From Rubrivivax sp. (GTDB lineage Bacteria; Pseudomonadota; Gammaproteobacteria; Burkholderiales; Burkholderiaceae_C): a stretch of 64,000 nt of DNA. Both the position numbers and the translations under genes were made by a program. The DNA is taken from NCBI GenBank assembly GCA_026125665.1, contig JAHCKS010000011.1, positions 1 through 64,000 on the forward strand, in the 5' to 3' direction. Positions 10,196 to 21,166 of this stretch are shown here, in pieces. Within the stretch, counting starts at the first letter, position 1. Each line of letters opens with the position of its first letter. The notes below the pieces were generated by a model. The model ran no database searches and was not told the origin of the DNA. It worked only from the letters and a program-made list of their open reading frames with translations.

Positions 10196-12079
10196 CTCGC
10201 GCGCCGAAGGCAGCGGGGCGGTCTTGCGCCCGGTTGCAGCCGCCCCGGCAAGGTCGTGGCATAGTGACCGGCCCGCCCCCGGAAGAGCCGAGCGTCGACC
10301 ACAACCCGTCGGCCACAACAATCAACCGGCGCCGCGGCGTAGCCAGTGGAGGTGTCACCTGGTCGTTGAGTGGCTTGCCGGCCGCCGCCGCGCCGTGCCG
10401 GAACGTATCGCGCCCGCCCCGCGCGCCCCCGGTTCCCGGGTCATCGCCACCGCGCTGCTGGCCGTGCTGGGTGCCACGTGGTTCGCCGCCGGGGCCGCCG
10501 CGCAGCGCCCGGCCGAAGACGACTGGCTGCACACCATCGAGCCGGGCGACACGCTCATCGGCCTGCGCGATCGCCTCATGCGCCCCGCGGCCGACTGGCG
10601 CGTGGTGCAGCGCCTCAACCGCGTGGCCGACCCGCGCCGGCTGATGCCGGGCCGCACGCTGCGCATCCCGGCGGCGCTGCTGAGGGAAGAGGCCGCCACT
10701 GCCGAGGTGCTGCACGTGCACGGCGAGGTGTGGGTGCAGCGCGCCGGTGCGGCGCGCGAGGCGCTCGCGGCGGCGGCGCCGCTGCGCGCCGGCGACATCG
10801 TCGGCACCGGCGCGCAGTCTTCGGTCTCGCTGCGTTTCGTCGACGGCTCGCGCACGCAGCTGGGGCCCGACGGGCGGCTCGTCGTCGAGCGGCACGTTCG
10901 GCTGGGCGCGGCGGCCGGGGGCGGCGAGCGCGTCGAGACGCGGGTACGGCTGGAAGCCGGCCCGGCCGAGGCGCATGTGCCTCCGCCGCCGCCCTCGCCG
11001 CGCGGCCGGCCCGCGCCGCAGCGCTTCGAGATGCGCACGCCGGTGGTCAACCTCGGCGTGCGCGGCACGGACTTCCGCAGCCGCGTCGACGGCGAACGCA
11101 CGTGGGCCGAGGTGCTCGAGGGCCACGTCGCCGCCGGCACGCAGGCGCTCGAGGCGGGCCAAGGCACGGTGGCCACCGTGGCCGGCGTGGCGCCTGCCCG
11201 GCCTCTGCTGCCCGCCCCCGACCTCGCGGCGCTGCCGGGGCGCATCGAGCGGATGCCGCTGCAGTTCGCGCTGCCGCCTCTGGAAGGCGCGGGCGCGGGC
11301 GCTCGCGCCTGGCGCGTGCAGGTGCTGGCGCCAGGCGACGTGCCACGGCTCGTGCTCGAGAGCCTGTTCAGCGAGCCGCGCGCTGCCTGGACCGACGACC
11401 TGCCCGACGGCGGCTACGAACTGCGCGTGCGCGGCCGCGACGCCGACGGCATCGAGGGCCAGGCGGCACGCCACGCCTTCACGCTGAAGGCGCGGCCCGA
11501 GCCGCCTTTCCTGCTGCGCCCGCGCGCCGGCGAGAAGGTGCTCGACGAGCAGGTGCCCTTCGCCTGGGCGCGCAACCCGCAGGCCGCGAGCTATCGCCTG
11601 CAGGTGGCGCCGAGCGCCGACTTTGCCGCGCCTTCGGTGCAGCGCGACGACCTCGCGGGGCCCGAGGCGCGGGTGGCCCTGCCGCTCGGCACGCACCACT
11701 GGCGGGTGGCCAGCGTGCGTGCCAACGGCGACGTCGGCCCGTGGGGCGACGCCCAGGTGCTGGAGCGCGTCGCGCAGCCGCCCCCGCCGCCGCCACCCGC
11801 GGCCCCCGGCAGCCAGCGCGCGCGCGCTGCCGGCGAGGGGGTCGCCGTCAACTGGGCGGCGGCGCCCCTGTCCGGCGTCAGCTACCAGGTGCAGATCTCG
11901 CGCGATGCCGCCTTCACCGACATCGTGCTCGACGAGCGCACCGAGCGCACCGAGGCGCTGCTGGCCAGGCCCGACCCCGGCCTGTACCACGTGCGCGTGC
12001 GCACCATCGGTGCCGACGGGCGTGCCGGTGCGTTCGGCGCGCCGCAGGAGATCGAGGTCCCGCGCTCTTGGTGGTGGCT

Positions 12080-14968
<2,889 letters not shown>

Positions 14969-14989
14969 GCGTGCCGCGCCTCCCGGCTC

Positions 14990-15011
14990 ACGCCCGGGGC
15001 GGGCCGGGCGT
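14990..15011. terminator. Possible convergent terminator hairpin
   Basis: Between the convergent kinase and phbB genes, ACGCCCG (14990-14996) can pair with CGGGCGT (15005-15011) around a G-rich loop. There is no T-run on either side, so this is a weak candidate. Confidence 0.3.
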
Positions 15012-15025
15012 CGCCGGGGGGCGTG

Positions 15026-15763
15026 TCAGCCCATGTGCAGGCCGCCGTTGCAGCTGAAGTCGGCCCCGGTGGTGAAGCCGGAGTCCTCGCCCGCCAGCCA
15101 GGCGACGATCGAGCCGATCTCGTCGGGCGTGCCCAGGCGCTTCACCGGGATCGTCGCGACGATCTTCTCCAGCACCTCGGGCTTGATCGCGCGCACCATG
15201 TCCGTGCCGATGTAGCCCGGGCTCACGGTGTTGACGGTGACGCCCTTGCTCGCCAGCTCCTGCGCCAGCGCCATCGTGAAGCCGTGCATGCCGGCCTTGG
15301 CCGCGCTGTAGTTCGTCTGCCCCGCTTGGCCCTTCTCGCCGTTCACCGAGCTGATCTGGATGATGCGGCCCCAGCCCTTCTCCACCATGCCCGGCACCAC
15401 CTGCTTGGTGACGTTGAACATGCTGTTGAGGTTGGTGTCGATCACCGCGTCCCAGTCGTCGCGCGTCATCTTCAGGAACATGCGGTCGCGCGTGATGCCG
15501 GCGTTGTTCACCAGCACGTCGATGGCGCCGTGCTCGGCCGTCGCCTTGGTGAAGGCGGCCACGGTGCTGTCCCAGTCGGCCACGTTGCCCACCGAGGCGT
15601 GGAACGTGAACCCGAGGGCCTTCTGCTCGCCCAGCCACTTGTTGAAGTCGCGGCTCGGGCCGCAGCCGGCGATGACCTTGAAGCCTTCCTTGTGCAGGCG
15701 CTGGCAGATCGCGGTGCCGATGCCGCCCATGCCGCCGGTGACGTACGCGACTTTCTGTGCCAT
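15026..15763 (-). CDS. phbB: Acetoacetyl-CoA reductase
   Basis: This NADPH-dependent reductase makes (R)-3-hydroxybutyryl-CoA for polyhydroxybutyrate synthesis. The 245-residue SDR has the cofactor motif TGGMGGIG (residues 9-16), NNAG near 86-89, the catalytic serine around residue 139 and YSAAK (Tyr152, Lys156). The N-terminus MAQKVAYVTGGMGGIG and the TNYSAAKAGMHGF region are characteristic of PhbB rather than FabG. A strong Shine-Dalgarno (GGAG) precedes the ATG. It lies 109 nt downstream of phaC on the same strand; no phaA thiolase is adjacent, so that step must be encoded elsewhere. Confidence 0.95.
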   Translation of the reverse strand: MAQKVAYVTGGMGGIGTAICQRLHKEGFKVIAGCGPSRDFNKWLGEQKALGFTFHASVGNVADWDSTVAAFTKATAEHGAIDVLVNNAGITRDRMFLKMTRDDWDAVIDTNLNSMFNVTKQVVPGMVEKGWGRIIQISSVNGEKGQAGQTNYSAAKAGMHGFTMALAQELASKGVTVNTVSPGYIGTDMVRAIKPEVLEKIVATIPVKRLGTPDEIGSIVAWLAGEDSGFTTGADFSCNGGLHMG

Positions 15764-15872
15764 GGGTTCGCTCCTTGATGATGGATGTGTTGTGGGGGAA
15801 GGGTCGCAGTATCTGCCTCGGCCCGCGGCCACGGCACCGAGGAAACACTGCCCGGCGGCCGCGCCTGCCGGC

Positions 15873-17708
15873 TCAGGCCTTGGCCTTGACGTAGCGGCCG
15901 GGTGCGGGCTCGATGACCAGGAACCGCCGGCTGCCGTAGCCCTTCGGCGCCGGCACCTTGCGGCCGGCCTGCTTCTCGAGCCACCTCGACCACACCGGCC
16001 ACCAGCTGCCCGGCTGCTCCGTGGCGCCCTCCAGCCAGGCCTGTGCCGTGGCAGGCAGCCTGGCGTCGGCCTTGTCACCGACCTTGTCGTTGACCCAGTG
16101 GCTGCGCTTGCCCTTGGCCGGCGGATTGATGACGCCGGCGATGTGGCCGCTGGCACCGAGCACGAACGTGCGCGGGCCCCTGAGCAGCGGCACCGAGCGG
16201 TAGGCCGCCTCCCACGGCACGATGTGGTCCTCGCGCGAGCCGTAGACGAAGGTGGGGATGTCGATGCGGCCGAGGTCGACCTTCTCGCCGCAGACGGTGA
16301 GACGGTTCGGCACCTTCAGGTCGTTCTGCAGGTACATGTGGCGCAGGTACCAGCAGTACATCGGCCCGGGCAGGTTGGTGCTGTCGCCGTTCCAGTACAG
16401 CAGGTCGAACGGCGGTGGCGTCTCGCCCTTCAGGTAGTTGCCGACGACGTAGTTCCAGACCAGGTCGTTCGGGCGCAGGAAGCTGAAGGTCGTGGCGAGC
16501 TCCTTGCCCTTCAGCAGGCCGGGGCCGCCGGGCGCCTGCTCGCCGATCGTCATCTCGCGCATCTGCACGCTCGCCTCGTCGACGAAGATGTCGAGGATGC
16601 CCGTGTCGCTGAAGTCGAGCAGCGTCGTCAGCAGCGTCAATGACTGCACGGGGCGCTCGCCCCGTGCCGCCAGCACCGCCAGCGCCGTGGCGATGATCGT
16701 GCCGCCGACGCAGAAGCCGAGCGCGTTGATCGTCTTCGCGCCGGTGATCGCCTGCACCGTGCGGATGGCGGTGATCGGCCCCTCGTCGATGTAGTCGTCC
16801 CAGGTCTTGGCGACGAGGCTCTGGTCGGGATTGCGCCAGCTCACGACGAACAGCCGGTGGCCCTGCTCGACCGTGTAGCGCACGACCGAGTTCTCGGGCT
16901 GCAGGTCGAGGATGTAGTACTTGTTGATGCACGGCGGCACGAAGAGCATCGGCCGCTCGTGCACCTGCGCGGTCAGCGGCTTGTACTCGATGAGCTGGAA
17001 CAGCTCGTTCTCGAACACCACCGCGCCTTCGGTCGTGGCGACGTTGCGGCCGACCTCGAACACGCTCTCGTCGGTCTGCGAGACATGGCCCTTCTGCAGG
17101 TCTTCCAGCAGGTGGCGCATGCCGTTGGTGATGCTCTCGCCCTTCGTCTGCAGCGCCTTGGCCAACGCCTCCGGGTTGGAGGCAAGGTAGTTGCTCGGGC
17201 TCGCCGCGTCGACCCACTGCTGCACCGCGAAGCGCAGCCGTGCGCGCGCCTTCGCGTCGCCTTCCACCGCCTCGGCCATCTGCATCAGCGTGCGGGCATT
17301 CAGCAGGTACAGCTGCGCGTTGAAGGCCGCGGCCGGGCTCTTCAGCCACTCCTCGCCGGCGAAGCGGCGGTCGGCCACGCGCGGCGCCGTGGCCGCGGCG
17401 TGGCTGTCGTTCTGCAGCGCCGTGAGCGACTGGTTCCACAGCTCGGTGGCGCTCTTCAGGTAGTCGCCCTGCAGCGCGGCCATGCGCTCCACCGGCAGCG
17501 TCAGGCCGGACACCGACTTCCACACGCCACCGAAGGCGGCGCCGAAGGCCTGCGCCGCCGCTTCGGCGCTGCCGTGGGCGGCACCTGCATCCGCTGCCGC
17601 AGCCGGCCCGCCCGGTGCCGCAGCGGCCTCCGGCGCGCGCCGGTTGCGCGGAGCCGCGGCGCGGTTCGTGCCCGACATCGTGCGGGGTGCCTTGGTGCTC
17701 GTCTTCAT
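15873..17708 (-). CDS. phaC: Class I polyhydroxyalkanoate synthase
   Basis: This enzyme polymerises (R)-3-hydroxyacyl-CoA on the surface of PHA granules. At 611 residues it matches class I synthases. The lipase-like box GFCVGG holds the nucleophile Cys333; Asp494 (REDHIVPW) and His522 (GASGHIAG) complete the triad. The region WNGDSTNLPGPMYCWYLR is typical of the family. A Pro/Ala-rich N-terminal segment of about 50 residues is variable in this group. I placed the start at the ATG at 17708, which follows GGAGGAGACC. It is probably transcribed with phbB. Confidence 0.97.
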   Translation of the reverse strand: MKTSTKAPRTMSGTNRAAAPRNRRAPEAAAAPGGPAAAADAGAAHGSAEAAAQAFGAAFGGVWKSVSGLTLPVERMAALQGDYLKSATELWNQSLTALQNDSHAAATAPRVADRRFAGEEWLKSPAAAFNAQLYLLNARTLMQMAEAVEGDAKARARLRFAVQQWVDAASPSNYLASNPEALAKALQTKGESITNGMRHLLEDLQKGHVSQTDESVFEVGRNVATTEGAVVFENELFQLIEYKPLTAQVHERPMLFVPPCINKYYILDLQPENSVVRYTVEQGHRLFVVSWRNPDQSLVAKTWDDYIDEGPITAIRTVQAITGAKTINALGFCVGGTIIATALAVLAARGERPVQSLTLLTTLLDFSDTGILDIFVDEASVQMREMTIGEQAPGGPGLLKGKELATTFSFLRPNDLVWNYVVGNYLKGETPPPFDLLYWNGDSTNLPGPMYCWYLRHMYLQNDLKVPNRLTVCGEKVDLGRIDIPTFVYGSREDHIVPWEAAYRSVPLLRGPRTFVLGASGHIAGVINPPAKGKRSHWVNDKVGDKADARLPATAQAWLEGATEQPGSWWPVWSRWLEKQAGRKVPAPKGYGSRRFLVIEPAPGRYVKAKA

Positions 17709-17850
17709 CCTGGTCTCCTCCGGCGACCCCGGCACGAAGGGACCGCCGCGATCAGCGGGTGTTGTAGGCGCCGCGCCTTACCCGCCCATGACGGACCGGT
17801 GCGGCGGCATGCGCGCGCGGCACCGACCGAAACGCGCAATCATTCTAGGC

Positions 17851-18201
17851 ATGCTCATCGTGGCGCTCGCCTGGATCTACGTCGTCGGCATGGCGGCCAT
17901 CGCCGAGGCCCTGTCGCCGCAAGGCAGCGTGCTCGGTGCGCTGGCCACCTTCGTCTTCTACGGCGTGCTGCCACTCGCGATCGTGCTGTACCTGCTGGCG
18001 ACCCCGGCGCGCAAGAGGGCATTGCGGCGCGCCGAGCAACGCGCGGCAACGGCTGCACCAACCCCTCCCGAGGCCGTGGCCCCGGGCGGCGCCGAACCCG
18101 CAACGCCCTCAGCCCCGCTCGATCCAGACGGCGGCCGCCATGCGCCCGCCGGCGCAGCCGGGGTGGCGCGCGCTGTCGCGCCGGAACGAGAAGAACCGTA
18201 G
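17851..18201 (+). CDS. Small membrane protein with hydrophilic tail
   Basis: This 116-residue protein has two predicted TM helices (LIVALAWIYVVGMAAIAEAL and the segment GALATFVFYGVLPLAIVLYL), then ATPARKRALRRAEQR and a long Pro/Ala tail. The core resembles a small conserved hypothetical protein of Burkholderiales with no assigned function. The last 93 bp overlap the end of the convergent pgeF gene, so the tail may be a read-through extension rather than selected sequence. Alternative starts lie at 17788 and 17809 in the same frame; I chose 17851 because the protein then begins directly with the first helix. Confidence 0.6.
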   Translation: MLIVALAWIYVVGMAAIAEALSPQGSVLGALATFVFYGVLPLAIVLYLLATPARKRALRRAEQRAATAAPTPPEAVAPGGAEPATPSAPLDPDGGRHAPAGAAGVARAVAPEREEP

Positions 18202-18999
18202 CTCGTCGGCATGCGTGCAGGGCGGGTCGACGGTGATCGCGCCGACGCCCAGCCGCCGCAGGCGATCGTGCGCCAGGGCGCGCAGGTCGGCATGCCAGCG
18301 CGCAGTGCCGTCGGCGCGCGGCGTGTAGCGGAAGAACCGTGTGCCGGCGCCATGCTCGTCGCTGGCGGGCTCCGCACCGAAGGCACGCAGCACGTCGGCA
18401 CCGACCTCGAAATGCTGCGCGCCGATGCACGGCCCGAGCCACGCGACGAGCCGGGCGGGCTCGACGCCGCCGTCGCGTGCCAGTGCCCGCACTGTCGCTT
18501 CGAGCACGCCGCCCGCCAGCCCGCGCCAGCCGGCGTGCGCAGCAGCCACGGCGCGGCCGTCGCGCGCAGCCAGGAGCACGGGCAGGCAGTCGGCGGCGCC
18601 GACGACGCAGGCGATGCCGGGCGTGCGCGTCCACGCCGCATCGGCGGGTTCGTCCACGTGCTCGGGCGTGTCGGCGCCGAGCTCGAGCACCTGCGTGCCG
18701 TGCACCTGGTGCAGCCACACCGGCCGTGCCGGTGCGGCACCGCCGCCGGCACGGCACAGGCTGGCGCTGAAGCGGCGGCGGTTCTCGGCCACCGCCTGTG
18801 CGTCGTCGCCGACCGAGCGGCCGAGGTTCAGGCTCGCCCACGGGCCGCGGCTCACGCCGCCGCGGCGCGTCGTCATCAACCCGCCCACGTTGGGTGGTGC
18901 CGGCCATGCCGGGCGCAGCACGTCGTCCTCGTCCAGCGCAGCGCTCGCGGCCACTTCGCCACCTCGCGTGCCGCCGGCGGCCGGCGCCCGCGTGCTCAC
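18109..18999 (-). CDS. pgeF: Peptidoglycan editing factor / laccase-domain protein
   Basis: This is a YfiH-family protein, described as a polyphenol oxidase-like enzyme that removes misincorporated residues from UDP-MurNAc precursors. In 296 residues the conserved HQVHG, GAADCLPVLL (Cys ligand) and AHAGWRG (His ligand) motifs and GPCIGAQHFEVG are present. The GTG start at 18999 overlaps the stop of the upstream isomerase gene (GTGA), so translation is probably coupled. Its 3' end overlaps the convergent small membrane protein gene by 93 bp. Confidence 0.9.
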   Translation of the reverse strand: MSTRAPAAGGTRGGEVAASAALDEDDVLRPAWPAPPNVGGLMTTRRGGVSRGPWASLNLGRSVGDDAQAVAENRRRFSASLCRAGGGAAPARPVWLHQVHGTQVLELGADTPEHVDEPADAAWTRTPGIACVVGAADCLPVLLAARDGRAVAAAHAGWRGLAGGVLEATVRALARDGGVEPARLVAWLGPCIGAQHFEVGADVLRAFGAEPASDEHGAGTRFFRYTPRADGTARWHADLRALAHDRLRRLGVGAITVDPPCTHADELRFFSFRRDSARHPGCAGGRMAAAVWIERG

Positions 19000-19628
19000 T
19001 CCGCGTCCGGGCAGGCCTCGGGCCGCGTGCGCTCGAAGGCCGGGAGCTTCATGCAGGCGTCGAAGACGCGCATCACCTGCGGCACGTGGTCGAGCTTGCA
19101 GTCGAAGCGCTTCGCGTTGAAGATCTGCGGCACGAGGCAGCAGTCGGCGATCGTCGGCGCGTCGCCGTGGCAGAAGGTGGCCGGCGCGGCGGCGAGCTGG
19201 CGCTCGACGACCTCGAGCCCCGTCTCCACCCAGTGCCGGTACCAGCGGTTCTTGTCGTCCTCGCCGACCTTCAGGTCGCGCGTCAGGTAGCGCAGCACGC
19301 GCAGGTTGTTCAGCGGGTGGATCTCGCAGGCGATGTCCAGCGCCAGCGCACGCACGCGCGCGCGGCCGGGCGGGTCCGGCGGCAGCAGCGGTGGCCGCGG
19401 ATGCGTCTCCTCGAGGTACTCGATGATCGCCAGCGACTGCGTCAGCGAGTGCGCGCCGTCGCGCAGCAGCGGCACCAGGCGCGCCGCCGACACCGCGGCA
19501 TAGCTCTCCTGGAAGTGCTCGTTCTTCGCCAGGTGCACCGGCTTGTAGTCGTAGGCGATGTCCTTCAGCGCCAGCGCGATGCGCACTCGGTACGACGCCG
19601 ACGAGCGGAAGTAGTTGTAGAGCTCCAT
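18996..19628 (-). CDS. Maleylacetoacetate / maleylpyruvate isomerase (zeta-class GST)
   Basis: This glutathione-dependent cis-trans isomerase has 210 residues. The zeta-class signature SSASYRVRIAL (residues 9-19) is intact, and the thioredoxin-like N-terminal half and helical C-terminal half have normal lengths. Downstream of a fumarylpyruvate-type hydrolase, it fits the gentisate or homogentisate ring-cleavage pathway; the ring dioxygenase is not in this window. The pairing is common in Burkholderiales, so the true substrate (maleylpyruvate or maleylacetoacetate) cannot be fixed from sequence alone. Confidence 0.88.
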   Translation of the reverse strand: MELYNYFRSSASYRVRIALALKDIAYDYKPVHLAKNEHFQESYAAVSAARLVPLLRDGAHSLTQSLAIIEYLEETHPRPPLLPPDPPGRARVRALALDIACEIHPLNNLRVLRYLTRDLKVGEDDKNRWYRHWVETGLEVVERQLAAAPATFCHGDAPTIADCCLVPQIFNAKRFDCKLDHVPQVMRVFDACMKLPAFERTRPEACPDAE

Positions 19629-19674
19629 GCGCGTGCAGACCCTTCGTTCCCGGCCCCCGGTGGCGATGCCGCTC

Positions 19675-20376
19675 TCAGCGCACCTGCACGCGCAGCGTCG
19701 GCAGGCCGGCGATGGCGCCTTCCATCACGTCGCCGCGCACGACGGCGCCCACGCCGGCCGGCGTGCCGGTGAAGACGAGGTCGCCGGGTTGCAGCGTCCA
19801 GGCGCGGCTCAGCTGCTCGATCGTCTCGTTGACGCTCCAGATCAGCTCGGACAGGTCGCCCTTCTGGCGCAGCTGGCCGTTCACCGCGAGCGTGATGGCG
19901 CCCTTCAGCAGCTCGCCGGTGCGCGCCTTCGGCACCAGCGGCGAGATCGGCGCCGACTGGTCGAAGCCCTTGCCGATGGACCACGGCCGGCCCTGCTTCT
20001 TCATCTCGCCCTGCAGGTCGCGCCGGGTCATGTCGAGCCCCGTGCCGTAGCCCCAGATGTGCTCGGCCGCGCGGGCCGCGGGGATGTCGCGGCCGCCCGT
20101 GCCGATGGCCACCACGAGCTCGATCTCGTGGTGGAAGTTGGCCGTCAGCGGCGGGTAGTCGATGACGCCGGTCTCGCCCTCGGGGACCGCGACGATGGCG
20201 TCGGCCGGCTTCAGGAAGAAGAACGGCGGCTCGCGGCCGGTGAAGCCCATCTCCTGGGCATGCTCGGCGTAGTTGCGGCCCACGCAGTAGATGCGGCGCA
20301 CCGGGAACAGCCCGCCGCCGGCGGCAGCGACCACGGGAACCGCGACGGCGGGTGGCGGCGTGATGACGTAGTTCAT
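19675..20376 (-). CDS. Fumarylacetoacetate hydrolase family protein
   Basis: The 233-residue protein has the FAH C-terminal fold. CVGRNYAEHAQEMG, the metal-binding Glu pair in NFHHEIELVVAIG and the Asp in GYGTGLDMTRRDLQ are visible, and VFTGTPAGVGAV closes the domain. Length and motifs fit a fumarylpyruvate hydrolase (NagK-like), cutting fumarylpyruvate to fumarate and pyruvate. It is 46 nt upstream of the isomerase, which would supply its substrate. Confidence 0.87.
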   Translation of the reverse strand: MNYVITPPPAVAVPVVAAAGGGLFPVRRIYCVGRNYAEHAQEMGFTGREPPFFFLKPADAIVAVPEGETGVIDYPPLTANFHHEIELVVAIGTGGRDIPAARAAEHIWGYGTGLDMTRRDLQGEMKKQGRPWSIGKGFDQSAPISPLVPKARTGELLKGAITLAVNGQLRQKGDLSELIWSVNETIEQLSRAWTLQPGDLVFTGTPAGVGAVVRGDVMEGAIAGLPTLRVQVR

Positions 20377-20451
20377 GACAGGCGGCTCGATTCGATGCGG
20401 ACAGCCGCGATGCTACGCGTCCGCCACGCGGCGCCTCGCCGCGACGCTGTT

Positions 20452-20457
20452 TACACT
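20452..20457 (+). promoter_or_regulatory. -10 box placed for leaderless transcription
   Basis: TACACT lies 7 nt before the Nudix ATG at 20465. That spacing would put the transcription start at about the first base of the start codon, and no Shine-Dalgarno is present. Confidence 0.45.
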
Positions 20458-20464
20458 GCCCCGG

Positions 20465-21010
20465 ATGTTCCTGCCGCACCGCATCCAGCACTGCCGCCGG
20501 TGCGGCGCCGCCACGGCCTACCGCACGCCGGCCGACGACAACCGCGAGCGCGCGGTGTGCACCGCCTGCGGCGAGATCCACTACGAGAACCCGATCAACG
20601 TCGTCGGCACGGTGCCGGTGTGGGGCGAGCAGGTGCTGCTGTGCCGCCGCAACATCGAGCCGCGCTACGGCATGTGGACCCTGCCCGCCGGCTTTCTCGA
20701 GCACGGCGAGACGGCCCGCGAAGGGGCGCTGCGCGAAACCGACGAGGAAGCCGGCGCCCGCGTCGAGCTCGAGGGCCTGTTCACCGTGCTCGACGTCGTG
20801 CGCGCCGGGCAGATCCACCTCTTCTGGCGGGCGCGAATGCTCGACACGCACTTGGCGCCGGGCCCGGAGACGATCGAGGCGCGCCTCTTTCGCGAGGAGG
20901 AGGTGCCTTGGGATCAGATCGCCTTCCGCACGGTGCGGCAGACGCTGGAGCACTTCTTCGCCGACCGCCGGCTCGGGCGCTTCGGCTTCCACGAGGGCCA
21001 CATCGCCTGA
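20465..21010 (+). CDS. Nudix hydrolase with N-terminal zinc ribbon
   Basis: The 181-residue protein hydrolyses a nucleoside diphosphate derivative, probably NADH or ADP-ribose like. A zinc ribbon is formed by Cys10, Cys13, Cys32 and Cys35 and is followed by the Nudix fold, with the box core RETDEEAG at residues 90-97 preceded by GFLEHGET. The HYENPINVV segment after the ribbon is typical of the subgroup. It diverges from the hydrolase/isomerase pair. Substrate is not determinable from sequence. Confidence 0.9.
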   Translation: MFLPHRIQHCRRCGAATAYRTPADDNRERAVCTACGEIHYENPINVVGTVPVWGEQVLLCRRNIEPRYGMWTLPAGFLEHGETAREGALRETDEEAGARVELEGLFTVLDVVRAGQIHLFWRARMLDTHLAPGPETIEARLFREEEVPWDQIAFRTVRQTLEHFFADRRLGRFGFHEGHIA

Positions 21011-21078
21011 CCCGGCACGGCCTGCCGTGTGCAGGTGCCGTGAGGTGCACACGAGCGCCACACCGCCGGGCCGCAATG

Positions 21079-21160
21079 CAGCCGGGCGACCGCCGCGGAT
21101 CCGGCTCTGCCTGCCGGCGGTGCCCCCCGGGGGGAGGCGCCGAAGGCGCTTCAAGGGGGG
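21079..21160 (-). repeat. REP-like intergenic repeat, copy 2
   Basis: This is the inverted copy of the element at 7846-7940, including the palindrome around GCGCCTTCGGCGC and the facing C-run/G-run arms. It lies in the convergent gap between the Nudix gene and the EAL-domain gene, where it could also serve as a hairpin at both 3' ends. Confidence 0.8.
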
Positions 21161-21166
21161 TCGAAG

